Positions 1 to 11,661 of a DNA stretch of 64,000 nt are shown here, piece after piece. This stretch comes from Meconema thalassinum (lineage: Eukaryota; Arthropoda; Insecta; Orthoptera; Tettigoniidae), in contig OX336388.2 in assembly GCA_946902985.2 (NCBI GenBank), positions 1,501,848,545 through 1,501,912,544 on the forward strand. The letters run 5' to 3'. Under the pieces are notes generated by a model. The model ran no database searches. It was not told the DNA's origin and saw only the letters and a program-made list of their open reading frames with translations. Each line of letters begins with the position of its first letter. Within the stretch, counting starts at the first letter, position 1. A program made the position numbers and the translations under genes.

Positions 1-112
1 TATGGTACCCCGTTTCATCAGACTACCCTGTTTTATCAGACTCTCCCCATACACGGGGCTACATGACCACGTTGTCACAGCCCCTAAACTGAGGAACCAA
101 ACAACCTTCTCC
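1..112 (+). repeat. SINE 3' tail fragment (tail G)
   Basis: The 'cacggggctacatgaccacg ... cagcccctaaactgaggaacc' text matches the 3' end of the full-length 532-bp SINE at 48111-48642, ending in the same AACC-rich tail. The head and body are cut off by the window edge or by truncation. Tail G recurs at 5151-5265, 6639-6668, 35560-35850, 43075-43380, 43565-43690 and 43914-44050. Confidence 0.7.
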
Positions 113-1056
113 TCTATTCCCCTCTTCGCTCTCGGGTTCACGCAGGTTTGTGCCATCAGGCATTAATTACAGTCTATCTTTCTCGTGCACCAGCAAAAAT
201 ATATCTTGAAGAAGAGGACTACGTATCTATGAAGGTGTAGCTACTGTTTGTATGTTTCAGTTCTAACTTTTCACCATCAACTAGCAGAGTATTCGTAAGA
301 TGGTAAGTCATTTCCGCATATAGTTTACAACTCTATAGTAGTTCAGGGCTTATTGCTAAGTGTATCACAGCAACAGTAGCTAATCTTTATAGATTAGTTG
401 GTGGAGGAAGACTGTTTTGTTGATGGGATCGAAATTTCTCAGTCTTGCAACATTAAAATAAAGACATTGATTCAGCTGCAACAACAAAACAATTCAAGCT
501 ACAACATGCACTGTCTACTTGTATCACCATGAGATGGTTTTCTTAGTATGGAATTGAAGAGCGTGATTCCAAAACTAGCTCAGTCCATATTCAAACACAT
601 TACAGGAACAACAAAAATAAAGTACAGGTACAAACAAGGCTGCACAATTTGTTAATATTGTTAATGATGTACAAATGACCTCAGGCACAGCTATTGCCTG
701 TGTGTACTGTGATAGGGTCAGTTCTATTAATCTGACTTAGTGAGAAAGCAATGGCAAACTACCTCATCCCTCACCTTGCCTAGTACGCCCCATTATAGTG
801 GTGATTTGAGGTTTTGTGGGTACCTACCGACCTAACCTATGGCAGTACATTTTGAGGATCCAACCAGCCTCTGGGCTGACTATCTAACAGACAGTACATA
901 ATGTTGTCCACCTCGATACATATAATAATAGGCTAGCTATATGACTGAAATCCTATAATACGAGTGTTTATATAATAGAATACCCGGCAAAACCAGTCCA
1001 GTCCATGGACTTCATGAGTTTTCACATGCATACCAAATACAAATGAATGTATTTTT
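113..1056. other. Non-coding interval with one faint repeat tail
   Basis: No coding signal. About 735-900 ('agcaatggcaaactacctca' followed by 'aggatccaaccagcctctgg') resembles the 3' portion of a retroposon in style, but I cannot name the family. The rest is AT-rich sequence in which I see nothing. Confidence 0.35.
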
Positions 1057-2415
1057 AGCCTATTTTCATTTATGAAAAAAATTGGCTTATGAGATCATCT
1101 TTTGTCCGCGTGTGTGTGTGTGTGTGTGCGTATGTCTGGGTGTGTCCCCACTAATAAAATCTAAACGGTTGGAGGGATTTCAATGAAACTTGGTAAGAAC
1201 ATAGTACAATTCTGTCCGACCCCTACCGTGTCCTTCAAATGTTAATACGTCTCATCAATCCAACATGGCGGCTGTGCGAAATATTTCACCGGCATTCTAT
1301 ATCTCCGAAACTACTACTGATATCACCCTGAAATTTTGTAAGGTGGTAAAGGGTACTATTAAAAGTTTACCTATGTATCTTTGGGAAACCTTTTAAGTAC
1401 AAAACGAACATGGCTGCCAAGCGAAGTTGAAACATTTAAATACACGCTTCTCGCGATTTAGCGATCCGAGCGCAGTGAAACTTGGTACAGAAAATGTTTA
1501 TACACATTGTAATGCATTGACATCTAGCCTAATTTAGTTACATAACCTCAAGATGGCGGCTGTGAGAAATTGTAAAATTAAGTTGTTATTCTTTGCGTCC
1601 TAATCATGCTATCGAAGTCAACGTTTGAATAATGAACCTACGCAATAATCGTCATCTAATATTACATACCTCTATAGCCTATATATATAAAGATCCAACA
1701 TGGCGATCATCCGAAATATTTAGACGGTTCTCAATATCTACTATTCTATGACAGGAATCAAACTGAAATTTTGTATGTTGATAAAAGCTATTAACATTAG
1801 TTCACCTATACAACTTTCAATAACCTGATGAGCACAAATCCAACATGGCGGTGACGCGTAATTTAAATACTTAAATGGACGTTTCCCGTGATTTAACCAT
1901 CCGAGCGCAGTGAAACTTGATATGGTAAATTCTTATACAAATGTTTATCCACTGACATGTAATTTATTTCAATTGTTTTCATAACCAAAAGATGGTGGCT
2001 ATATAAAATTCTAAAATCTGTATTTTTTATTTTTCTTGTGTCCTTCAAGCGATTGAATTTTGAATAATAAACCTACGCAATAATCTTCATTTGATAGTAC
2101 ATAACTGTATGGCCTGCACTCATATAAAATCCAATATGTTAACCTTAGAAATGTTTAGACGGTTCTCAATACCTACGAATCTATTACAGCAATCAAACTG
2201 CAAATTTGTATGTTGATAGAGGCAATTGACATATATAGGATATATGGGAAAAGAAGAAAAATAAGAAGCTGAATCTTTAATATTGTTTTTGAGATATGTA
2301 TATACTTGTTTTGGTTAAGTGCTCCAATGAGGGCGTAACATATGTAAATAAATAAATAAATAAATATAGGATATATGAAAATAGGCTATTTAGTTCTTCA
2401 CGGTACTACTTGTTA
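1057..2415 (+). mobile_element. Type I modular element, copy 1
   Basis: It starts with the 5' hairpin AGCCTATTTTCATTTATGAAAA...TTGGCTT, followed by 'cttatgagatca' and a GT microsatellite. Inside are repeated modules, each opening with an 'aacatggcgg' or 'aagatggcgg' motif. It ends with GAAAATAGGCT and the 3' hairpin 'tagttcttcacggtacta' (2391-2408) plus cttgtta. No open reading frame is credible, so the copy is non-autonomous. A 117-bp retroposon insertion (2247-2363) interrupts it near the 3' end. The assignment rests on comparison with the four other copies in this window (9.3, 40.4, 59.2 and 62.1 kb). The class of transposon is unknown; a Helitron/Helentron-like element is one possibility because of the 3' hairpin. 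Confidence 0.8.
2247..2363 (+). mobile_element. 5'-truncated retroposon insertion with (AAAT)n tail
   Basis: A 117-bp insert ends in (aaat)n. It is bounded by a perfect 14-bp target duplication 'atataggatatatg' at 2233-2246 and 2364-2377, inside type I copy 1. The tail and duplication length fit target-primed reverse transcription. The parent element is not identified. Confidence 0.8.
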
Positions 2416-2575
2416 ATAAATTTAATATAGTTTTGTGTTGAACTTACACTTGAAAGAACATAATAAATATAGTGAACACTTTTCAATGGGTACTTCTTAA
2501 CCGCTATAGACTTACTACTCTGTTATGGATGTAGAGATAAGTGCACGCCTATTCTGGTGGTTCAGCTGCATGGTA

Positions 2576-2913
2576 CCGGGTGAGTTAGCCGTGGTCGTTA
2601 CGGCATGACTGCTGGCAGTCGCTCACATCTGGGAGGCGAGGAGGTTTGAATCACCCCGCCGGTAACCTTGAAGATGTCTTCTGTGGTTTCCCATCTTCTT
2701 TCCAGGCAAATGCCGGGGTTGGTCCCTAACTATAGGCCACAGCCGCTACCTTCCAACTCCTCGTCCTTACTTTCCAACTTTCCTCCCCAACGGTACTTGT
2801 AGCTCACCCATTGGGTGTCCGTCTCGAAGCAGCTACAAAACTGGCGAGCCGAACATGTCCTCGGACACTCCCGGCACTAAAAGCCATACGCTAAAAAATA
2901 AACATAATAAAAA
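2576..2913 (+). mobile_element. tRNA-headed SINE with tail E
   Basis: A 338-bp SINE with a 12-bp TSD 'agctgcatggta' at 2564-2575 and 2914-2925. The head ('gtgagttagccgtggtcgtt ... gaggtttgaatcaccc') is a degraded tRNA-type A/B-box region. The 3' module (about 2795-2890: 'acttgtagctcacccattgg' ... 'gaacatgtcctcggacactc') is shared with the differently headed SINE at 45857-46276. It ends in an A-rich (ataa-like) tail. Confidence 0.8.
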
Positions 2914-2925
2914 AGCTGCATGGTA

Positions 2926-3893
2926 AACAACTCTGTTACCGTCCTCCTTGGAACAGTGCACAGAATTAAGTACAGTACACCATCATTTGGCGTGAGCAAA
3001 CATGAGAGCTACGAATGTGCAATAGACGGAACGTGTCTCGGTTTCCCTTGTCTATGGTCTGAGCAAGTTCCCAGATACATCGTGCAAATAGTAGCTCTGT
3101 AACATGGGAATAGACAAGTTTTGATATTCAGATGCACTTGTGTTATCAGAAAGGCACCTTTCAGAGTGTATTTGTCGTAGTCAAATAGTGAAATCCGTCA
3201 TTTTATGAAAATCCTAGGTACTTCATGAAAAGCTGGCATAGCCTATGATGAAAAATGGGATAGTTGCATTATCTGACGCGTTTCATCGTGATGTGACGGG
3301 TCGATTTAGGGATATGGTGTAAGAAATGATTCACCTCATCAAATCATCTATTCGTATATGAACTCATTCCCCTCGTCCATGATAAAATTCGGAAAAGTTC
3401 TGAATAATGATTTCCTCATGCATGAGTGGAAGGTCAGTATGTGATTGATGGCTTGTATCGTAGTCTTGACCTTCGTTGTTTGTGAAATGTGTAAGTGGTT
3501 CACCACTGATGATAAGCTGTATGTTTTCTTCACAGGGGAAAATGCCTTTTTAATGTCTAGACTTGGCGACTGAAGCGACATGGTCCCATTCCAGTGACCA
3601 GAATATACAGGGAGTTCAGTTATAAGCGGTCTTTCCTGCCTGTGATGCCTGAAGCTGTGACGTCAGGATCAACGTGCAGCAGTTTGTAACTATTGCCGAA
3701 GCCAATGCATGTCTACTGTATCCCTTATTATTCATGTTTCAACGGAGTTGAGATGGGATGTGGTGAGTGAATTTTTGGCTGGAAGCCCCTCCTGACACCA
3801 ACTTTGTCAGACGAGTTATTGAGAATTGAATTAGTGAATGAAGATTAATGAAACTGGGCATGCAGAAGAAAGGAAGGAAGGAAGGAAGGAAGG
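2926..3893. other. No gene seen; GGAA microsatellite at the end
   Basis: Short open frames on both strands show no recognisable domain and no consistent codon use. A (ggaa)n stretch lies at about 3868-3893. Around 3765-3800 there is weak similarity ('ggctggaagcccctcctgac') to the SINE tail seen reversed at 42.9 kb. Confidence 0.3.
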
Positions 3894-4085
3894 AATCGGC
3901 CGTGTCCTATTAGAAGGTACCGTCCCAGCATTTTCCTGGAATTGAAAATGAAATGCCACCAAATTCCCTTCAAGTGTGGTCGAGTGTAGGGTTTGAACCC
4001 TATCGTAAACCGTGGCGGAAGTAGCTTGACCCCATGTCCTCGCCCTGCGCCTTGACGAGTATAGCTACTGTGGTCGGTTGTAGAA
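3894..4085 (-). repeat. Degraded tRNA-headed SINE
   Basis: Read on the minus strand, a tRNA-like B box (ggttcaaaccc-type, seen here as 'gggtttgaaccctatcg') precedes a body ending near 'aatcggccgtgtcctattag'. The same layout recurs, more decayed, at about 4608-4760. No TSD was found. Confidence 0.5.
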
Positions 4086-4607
4086 GCCTGGTTATAATAT
4101 TATTTATCGCAAAGACAGTCGTAATGACATCATTATCCTAGACGTAAAAATGAAGCTTATGCTTAATGTTAATTTTGGGGTCTGGTAACAAATGCAATAT
4201 TCTGCACCTTTTGAGAGAGTTGTTATCATAACACAAAATATTGATATTTTGGAAATCTCCGTAGAAGTTGTTTCTTTTTTTTGTTGTTGATTTTCCTACC
4301 CCTTCAATACAGGGGAATATTTTTGCGAAACCAAGAAATGTATTAGAGAGGTAGAAGCTTTTATAGCAGTAAAGACTGTAGTCTGCAAGGACAACCAATC
4401 ATGGAGGGCCACTGGTAACAAACACGCTCATATTAGCTGATGTTGGAAGAATGCATCAGTGGGTACTGACGTTATTGACCACTGTAAAGTGGTTATAGGT
4501 TAACAAGATCTATGAACAGCACTCGCTTGAACCTAAGAATACTCACAAAAGTTATTTTATTGAATTTATGTACTAAATTGGACAAACAATAGAAATTATG
4601 GGATCAG
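4086..4607. other. Unassigned interval
   Basis: AT-rich sequence. The 86-codon minus-strand open frame here has no recognisable features and I do not regard it as a gene. Confidence 0.3.
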
Positions 4608-4760
4608 AAGGTACCGCGCCATCATTTACTAAGTGAAAAATAGGAACCACGGGATACCACTTCAAAGACAGGCCGATGATGGGATTCAAACACACTTGTC
4701 TCACGAGTCATGACGTAATTTGGCTTTAAAGCGCACAGCTATACCGATCAATGAAAGAGT
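4608..4760 (-). repeat. Degraded SINE, same family as 3894-4085
   Basis: 'aaggtaccgcgccatcattt' and 'gatgggattcaaacacactt' align in order with the body and B-box region of the 3.9-kb copy. The copy is heavily diverged, so the boundaries are approximate. Confidence 0.4.
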
Positions 4761-4934
4761 ATCTTGTTAAAGAAATGATAGAGAATGATAGTCACGAATT
4801 GAACGGTTAAGACTAGAGGAATGTAGAATGGTTATAATATTAGAATGCTTTGTTTTGAAGAGATTAAGAAAAGGAAGCTAGGAACCATTAGGCATCAAAA
4901 TTAAATTAGGTCACGTAATGGTGTAAACCCCGGT

Positions 4935-5100
4935 CACGAACCCAAGATTAACGGCCGAGGGGACCCGATGCGCTGACCCCACGTCACCCCAATATCAGCA
5001 GACCAAATGGCTGGGCAGCGGTCGCTTGGTAGGCCTAGGCCCTTCAAGGGCTGTAGTGCCAAGGGTGTACAGATACAGGTTTAAATCTGGTAATGTGCCA
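4935..5100 (+). repeat. Retroposon 3' fragment ('cggccgagggg' family)
   Basis: The segment 'aacggccgaggggacccgat ... gcagcggtcgcttggtaggc ... cccttcaagggctgtagtgc' looks like the conserved 3' part of an insect retroposon. That is pattern recognition only. No TSD or head was found. Confidence 0.45.
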
Positions 5101-5150
5101 GGGACCTTTTTTATGCGACGACTTCGAACCACAAGACGTAACTTTCCTTT

Positions 5151-5510
5151 TAGGGGCTTGAACATCGTGCTCATTTTAGCAGCGTGCACTTTGGGCGAGT
5201 GTGTAGAAATTGTCTGATAACCTGTGTCATTGAGGTGTCTGTATTAGTGTGTAAAATTGTAATTGGAGCTAGGATAGGGCAGGAGTCGGCCGTGGCTTTA
5301 AGTTAGGACCCAACCCGGCATATGTCTGAAGTAACTGTAGTACAGCACGGGAAACACTTCTAGGATGGCTGAGATGGGAATCGAAACCACCTCTCTCAAT
5401 ATTCACGAGGTTAAGTGTAACCCTCAGATTAGAAATACCTTTCGTGGTAAGGCCGGGAATCAAACTCAAGAACTTTGGGAGTGAAGTCTCCATATCTACC
5501 TCTAGATCAC
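5151..5510 (-). repeat. SINE F (reverse) with tail G
   Basis: Read on the minus strand: a degraded tRNA-like head (about 5440-5510, B box 'gtttgattcccggcc'), then a body with 'cccatctcagccatcctaga', then tail G at 5151-5265 ('acacagg ttatcagacaatt'-type text and 'caagcccctaa'). This is a SINE F head and body carrying the same 3' tail as SINE B. Confidence 0.55.
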
Positions 5511-5599
5511 ACAAGGTGGTGTCTAAAATGAAGAAGGAATGGGAGTGAGTGCTCCACGCACCCTCTCTTTCGTAAATATCACTTGGTATAGCCGCAAGG

Positions 5600-6005
5600 A
5601 ATATAATTGTCAACTGTGGTGTAACAGCTAGCGTGCTTGTCTGTCGGCCCGGAGGTCCGGGTTCGATTCCTGGCTCTGCCAAGAAATTTTAATACTGGTG
5701 TGAGGGCTAGAACATGGTACACTCTGCCTCGTGAGGCAGAACTGAGAAGAGGTGGGTTCGATTCCTACCTCAGTCATCCTGGAAGTGGTTTCCCGTGGTT
5801 TCCCACTTCTACTCCAGTTAAATGCCTGGCTGGTTCCTAACTGAAAGCCATGGCCGCCTCCTTCCCAATCCTCATCTGAAATACAAAATCCACACACTAC
5901 TACAGAGCCGGAGCCGGCTTCGATGCAGACTGCTGTGGCCTATCGGCCCGAGGGCCTTGAGAGCTGTATCTAATGATTTTCGACCAACTGCAACTGTGTT
6001 AGGGT
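5600..6005 (+). repeat. SINE F (forward), tRNA-headed
   Basis: The head contains A-box-like 'cagctagcgtgcttgtctg' and B box 'gggttcgattcctggc' (5659-5675). The body runs through 'acactctgcctcgtgaggc' and 'ggtttcccacttctactcc'. Related copies lie at 5151-5510 (-), 33777-33870 (- head only), 42025-42185 (-), 43565-43902 (-) and 51545-51850 (+). A second B-box-like 'gggttcgattcctacctc' sits at 5755-5772 inside the body. It is not a real tRNA gene: there is no cloverleaf beyond the boxes and the copies are dispersed. Confidence 0.6.
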
Positions 6006-6626
6006 GATTGGGTGATTACAATGGAAGCAAATTGACCAGAATATGACCTAAAATCATGAAATACAGAATGTAGAGAGGATAGTAAAGATGAATATTTCTG
6101 ACAAAATCTGAAATTAGAGGTGAAATCGGAAATAGAAAGTTCCTAAGAGAAGAAAAGTTGTGCTATAGTAGCGACTTCAGAGATCATGGAAGCGGAAGTT
6201 GTACCTATACTCAGTATTTCGAAAGAAACAACGTAATGAATATGGCGGGAGCTTGGAACAGGTGAGCTGAATTAGCTAGGTTTTAATGAGCTGATTCTAC
6301 TACTTCGGACATTCGAACCACACTGTATCAACTTATCTTCCGTCAACACCCGGTACATACAAATAAGTAAAATAATATGCACACACCTCAATATCCGGTA
6401 TTAAATAAATACTAAAAAGAAACCAAACTCTTTACAGCTAATGCAAAGTAATAAGATGAGTAGGCCTATATGTAATACGCGAGCTGGAATTGCTCATGAT
6501 TATCCTTCAAGTTTGAAAGATGTCTGGATGTTCGATCACAGTTCAGTTAACCCTTGAGAACTAACCCAAGGACTGGCGCCGGGTCATGTTGACCCATAGT
6601 GTGTCACTCCTTTTTTTTTCGTAGTC
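6006..6626. other. Unassigned interval
   Basis: I see no gene, repeat or hairpin that I can support in this AT-rich stretch. Confidence 0.3.
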
Positions 6627-6638
6627 GTACCGATTTTA

Positions 6639-8019
6639 GGTTGGTTGGTTCCTAAGTTTAGGAGCTGCAATTCTCTTGTGCATATGCTGATGACATTGTA
6701 ATGGGATCCAGAGATTTAACAAAACTCCAGGAAACTGTAAATGATGTGCAAAAGTGGTGCTCCGAACACAAGCTGAATATCAGCATCTCAAAAACAGACA
6801 CCATGATCTTCCGAAAAGGAGGAAGAATACCCGCCTCAGCAGAGATTTTCATTCAGGATGTAAAATTAAAGATAGTTCCAGACTTTAAATATTTAGGCAT
6901 CACACTGCAATCGAGTGCATATTGTTTCACAAAACATGTCACAGATAAGGTAACCCAAGCAATTATGGCAATGCACGAAATAAAAGACATCAGATCACTC
7001 AGTCTGGAGAGAGCAATGTTGCTATACAGAGTAAAAATTCTTCCAATAATGACCTATGGCACTGAAATCATCTGGACACATTTGAGGAACCATTCCACCT
7101 TGGAAAGGGTGAAAGCGAACTACATAAAGAAGGTGATAGGAGTATCAAAAACGACACGATCTAGACTTGTATATCTCCTGGCGAAAGAAACTTTCCTCGT
7201 AGATGACCTCAGGACAAGCATACCCCTACCGAGCACCGGTGAATCAGAGAAACTTCTGGCAACGTTGACGGAGAATAGAGAAGAAGTACAACCAGACTTC
7301 TATGGCACAGGGGCCATGATAGACCGCTCGTGGACAAAAGCTAATTTCGAACTAAGACATGTCATTACAAGGTTGGCAGTTCACGGTTTTCACCACCTAC
7401 TCTGCAAATCAAAACACTTCTATGACACAAGTATAGACTGTGAGTGCACATTATGTGGACAAATGTGTGAACGGTACCACATAGAATTCTGTACAAGAAG
7501 AACAATGTCTGTAAGTGATTATGCAAATATGTAACCCATCAATGTATCCTATATTTTAAGTTATGGCTATTTGGCTGCATTAAATATATTATTATTATTG
7601 TGACGACTGTATTAGTGTGTGTTATCTGTTTTTTAATTCAAGTAAGGACTGCAGACTTTGAATGTTTCAAATGGTTCCTACCTTTGCCACCAAACGCCTC
7701 CGTCAACAACTACTAGTTCAGAACTTAGCTACCAGACGCCACCACAGTCGGCTCCTGGCAACGAACGTAGGAGCCTAAGAGCGTAGTTTACATTCTTAAC
7801 CTATACAATTTAGCTTCACACAGGTGTAATTAGTGGAAGGTTCTATAACATGCCATACATCTATGACATGGGACCTCTGGCTTTATTTTCCCTCCGAAGG
7901 AAGGCATACTGAGGGATTTATAACGCTCTTAAAAAATCCGATGACTTCGGCCATATTTGAACCCGCGATCTTGGGCATAGAGGCTCAGCATGCTACCAAG
8001 TACGCCACCGAAGCCGCCT
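6639..8019 (-). mobile_element. SINE B copy, interrupted by a LINE
   Basis: A 12-bp TSD with one mismatch (gtac[c/g]gatttta at 6627-6638 and 8020-8031) brackets a minus-strand SINE B. The tail end (ggttggttggttcctaagtt...) is at 6639-6668. The body and tRNA-like head ('cttcggtggcgtacttggta' read on the minus strand) are at about 7596-8019. Between them lies a LINE fragment (6669-7595). Compared with the full-length copies at 43914-44439 and 48111-48642, about 95 bp of tail is missing at the LINE insertion point, so the LINE deleted part of its target. Confidence 0.85.
6669..7595 (+). pseudogene. 5'-truncated non-LTR retrotransposon: RT C-terminal half
   Basis: An open frame runs from just before the reverse-transcriptase catalytic motif AYADDIV (codons start at 6680) to a stop at 7534. 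The conserved FKYLGI motif follows at about 6883-6900, then the thumb and connection region. A C-terminal cysteine/histidine cluster (CTLCGQMCERYHIEFC, about 7444-7491) resembles the CCHC-like tail of many insect LINEs. The fingers, endonuclease and ORF1 are missing, which is usual for a 5'-truncated insertion. After the stop a short 3' UTR ends in an ATT-rich tail (7578-7595). The frame is intact over 277 codons after the first Met (6701), so it is not very old. I cannot assign the clade from this part alone. It sits inside the SINE B at 6639-8019. Confidence 0.85.
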
Positions 8020-8031
8020 GTACGGATTTTA

Positions 8032-9298
8032 ATGAAGTAACTTTTCGCTTGGTGTTTTCCCATGTCAATTTAAAATGAGATTTATTTATATTCTTTCAAA
8101 TTTAACATGCATCAATAATTTTCGTAACCATATAATTGTCCTTGATAGTGGAGGTAAAGCAGTCATCTAGATTTTTTGAACAAGGAACTGATGACCAAGG
8201 TGTCCCTAGACTCTAAACATGGATGAACAAGTACGTGAGCTATGTGATAGTACTGCACCAAAATAGTTGGATTTGCCCCTTATATTTTTACAGATTGTCC
8301 CGACTAACGTGAGCCGAAAATTGTCACGCGAGAACTGGCGCCATGGGGAAATCTGACCCGACTGTAGGCCTCAATAATATAGAAATAAGTTGAGTGTTCA
8401 AAAAGCTATGGACATGTGTGTTTTGCTGGGGGAAGTTCAAGGTTAGGAATGAAGGTACTCTAGGTTACAGGAAATAAGGGCTGACCAAAACGAAAATATA
8501 TATTATATAATATGCCTACGCTAAGTTTATCCGAGAAAGAGCTCAAGCTCCTGAACCAGAAGGAGTTAGGAGATGCTTTTTGTTCCAAAATCCTCCAAAT
8601 CGTCTCAGGAAAAATCTTGCATTTCTTGAAAATTTGACGGAAATATATTTATTTGTTTAAAAGGAGTGTTTAAGCAAATAAAAAAGACGATAGCCCCTGG
8701 AAGAACTGTGTCGCGTCCAGCCCGCTCAACACTAGAGCCGGGCGGGTAGTCTGCACACAACTCATTGTGCATTGAAAAGAATATTCAAACGGAATAACCT
8801 GCAACATGCGCACAGGTCCCCTAATAGAGCATTATTTAAGGCTCGGGTCAAAAATACCCATGCGCCAGTCCACGTGGGTTAACACAGTAACAATGCTCAT
8901 GATAACGCCAAGCACACTCACTGTATCCAGACATTGTTATTCACGTAGTTTGTGATAATACACAACTTTTGTTACATTATTAATCACTGAACATTGAAAC
9001 CACTTTGTAGCGATGTGCTGTACGTTATTTGCCGTGATTTAGCTTGGTCGAGTTTATTGTGTAACGGGCGGCAATGTCTTAACACTAGAATGCGAAACAA
9101 TGGAGTGGAATTTCATACACAAACTTATCGTGTTGCATTGTCGCTCGTGAATTGACACCAGAAAACAATAAAGAGAACTTTGAAGCTTTGAACTTTTATA
9201 CACTGACGAGCAGAAAAAGCGTAAAAACTAGATATTGGCGCCATAATGACACAATGAACGACTGCGATTATTGGAGGGGTTCCATTGTCTTTATTTTC
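8032..9298. other. Unassigned interval
   Basis: No open reading frame, repeat boundary or RNA gene that I can defend. The 76-codon frame near its end (9152) runs into the start of type I copy 2 and is not a gene. Confidence 0.3.
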
Positions 9299-11117
9299 AG
9301 CCTATATTCATTTTATGAAAAAAAAAATAGGCTTATGAGTTCACCTTTTGTCCGTGTGTGTGTGTACCCTAATAACTTTTAAATGGATGGGGCGATTTCA
9401 ATGAAACTCGGTAAGGTCATAGCACCATATTGGCCGACCCCGACCGTGGCCTTCAAATTTTATTAGGTCTCTCCAATCCAACATGGTGGCCGTGCGAAAT
9501 ATTTCATCAGCATTCAATATCTCCGAAACTATCACTGATATCACCCTGACATTTTGTACGGTGATAAAGGGTGCTACTACAAGTTCACGTTTGAGACGTT
9601 CAAATCCCTGGTAAGTATAAAACCAACATGGTGGCCAGGCGAAGTTGAGACTTTTAAATAGACTTTTCTCGCGATTTAACCATCCGAAAGCAATGAAACA
9701 TGGTACAGCAAACGTTTATACACATTGTAATGCACTGATATCTAATTTAGTTCAATTGTTTACATAGCCTCAAGATGGCGGCTGTGCGAAATATTTTACC
9801 AGCATTCTATATCTCCGGAACTATTTCTGATATCACCCTGAAATTTTGTACGATGATACAGGACACAACTACAAGTTTATATTTGTAAGTTTCAAAAAAC
9901 TGTAGAGTACAAAACGAACATGGCGGCCATGCGAAGTTGAAACATTTTAATAGACTTTTCTCGCGATTTAACCATCTGAGCGGAGTGAAATATGGTACAT
10001 TAAATCTTTATACACCTTGTAACGCACTGGCATCTAATTTGGTTCAATTGTTTACATAACCTCAAGATGGCGGCTGTGCGAAATTTTAAAATTCAGTTTT
10101 TATTTCTTGTGTCGTAATCATGCGAAGGAAGTGAAAGTTTTAATAATGATCCTACGCAATAGTTTTCCTTAAATGGTACATAACTCTATTGCCTATATAT
10201 ATGAAAAAAAAATCCACAGCCTGCTTCCAGTCTCCGACCGGGTCAGGTATGGAATGAATGAAGCCCCCATCTAGCGGCGAGGATATGAACTGTGCCGGCT
10301 GCCGAGGCCTGACGCACTCCTCTGGGGCAATGATTAAATGAATGACAGATGAAATGATAGTGGAGAGTGTTGCTGGAATGAAATTTTGACAGGGAAAACC
10401 GGAGTACCCGGAGAAAAACCTGTCTGCCTCCGTTTTGTCCAGCACAGATCTCACATGGAGTGACCGGGATTTGAACCACGGAACCAGCGGTGAGAGGCCG
10501 GCGTGCTGCCGCCTAAGCCACGGAGGCTTGCCTATATATATATATATATAACAATCCAACATGGCGATCATCCAAAATATTTAGACGGTTCCCAATATAT
10601 ATTGATCTACCCTATGATAGCAATCATACTGAAATTTTGTATGTTGATAGAGGCTATAAACATAAGTTCACTTATGGGACTTTCAATAACCTGGTGAGCA
10701 CAAATCCAACATGGCGACGACGCGAAGTATAAATATTTAAATAGACGTTTCTCGCGATTTAATCATCCGAGTGCAGTAAAACTTGGTACGGTTAATGCTT
10801 ATACAAATGTTAATCCACTGGCATCTAATTTATTTCAATTGTATTCATAACCACATGATGGCAGCTGTGCGAAATTTAAAAATCTCGTTTTTACTTCTTG
10901 TGTATTAATCATGCGATTGAAGTTTGAATACTACACCTACACAATAATCTTCATGTAACAGTACATAACTCTAAGACCTACATATATAAAAATCCAACAT
11001 GGCGACCATATCTACGAATCTATTACAATCAAACTGAAATTTTGTATGTTGATAGAGGCAATTGTCTTAAGTGGGATATATGAAAATAGGCTTTAGTTCT
11101 GCATGGAACTAATTGCT
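9299..11117 (+). mobile_element. Type I modular element, copy 2
   Basis: The 5' hairpin (AGCCTATATTCATTTTATGAAAA...ATAGGCTTATGAG) is followed by GT repeats. Modules open with 'aacatggtgg', 'aagatggcgg' and similar motifs about 146 bp apart. It ends with 'gaaaataggcttt' and the hairpin 'tagttctgcatggaacta' (11094-11111). A SINE A insertion (10203-10527) interrupts it. There is no coding capacity. Confidence 0.85.
10203..10527 (-). mobile_element. SINE A copy 1 inside type I copy 2
   Basis: A 325-bp tRNA-headed SINE in reverse, with a 14-bp TSD 'ttgcctatatatat' at 10189-10202 and 10528-10541. On the minus strand the head reads 'cctccgtggcttaggcggca' with B box 'ggttcaaatcccggtcactc', followed by a conserved body ending 'cctgcttcc'/'gctgtggatttttttt'. 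Other copies lie at 42504-42830 (+) and 45026-45342 (-). The uninterrupted type I copies show the original target sequence. Confidence 0.9.
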
Positions 11118-11401
11118 ATACATGTTAAGCTTGTGTTGCCTTCATAAAGGCGTAATAAATAATACCTTGAAAAATTATGAAGTTATTTTGTATTTTGCAT
11201 TTCTCGAAAAAAGAAAGATGAAGTGTTACGCTTTTCTGCTCGTCAGATGTTTTTTTTCGCGTGTCCTAATGATTGGGATTACAGTATATTGTGTTGACCG
11301 ACTGAAAAGTTGCAATATCAATTACCAAAAAAAGAAACAAACTAATCACTCAATGGCTTGCAAGGGTTCGACGTATCCATCCTTCCTTCAATGTCTCTCT
11401 C
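11118..11401. other. Unassigned interval
   Basis: Contains a ~28-bp match ('gtgttgaccgactgaaaag' at about 11290) to the outer end of the foldback repeat at 44838-45541. That suggests a decayed relative of that element. No gene is supported. Confidence 0.3.
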
Positions 11402-11412
11402 ATCATCATCGT

Positions 11413-11650
11413 GTCCAGCTCCATGGCTAATTGGTTAGCGTGCTAGGCGTTGGCCCAAAGGGTCCCGGGTTCGATTCCCGGCCGGACGATTAGGGGATTT
11501 TAATCTCTTGGGGTTAATTCCCATGGCCTGGGGACTGGGTGTATGTGACGTCTTCATCATCCCTTCATCCTCATTACGACGTGCAGGTCGCACACGGGCG
11601 TCAACCAGGAAGACTCGGCCTCTCAGGAAGCCACACGACCAAAGAAAAAA
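11413..11650 (+). mobile_element. SINE C, tRNA-headed
   Basis: A 238-bp SINE with an 11-bp TSD 'atcatcatcgt' at 11402-11412 and 11651-11661. The head has A box 'tggctaattggttagcgtg' and a perfect-looking B box 'gggttcgattcccggcc' (11465-11481), both RNA polymerase III promoter elements. It ends in an A-rich tail (aaagaaaaaa). This is the only copy in the window. Confidence 0.9.
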
Positions 11651-11661
11651 ATCATCATCGT

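Noticed and set aside
5600..5680. tRNA gene candidates at this and similar sites (11413, 42504, 46325, 48111)
   Set aside because: A and B boxes are present but each is followed by a SINE body, and most have a TSD. No acceptor stem or full cloverleaf.
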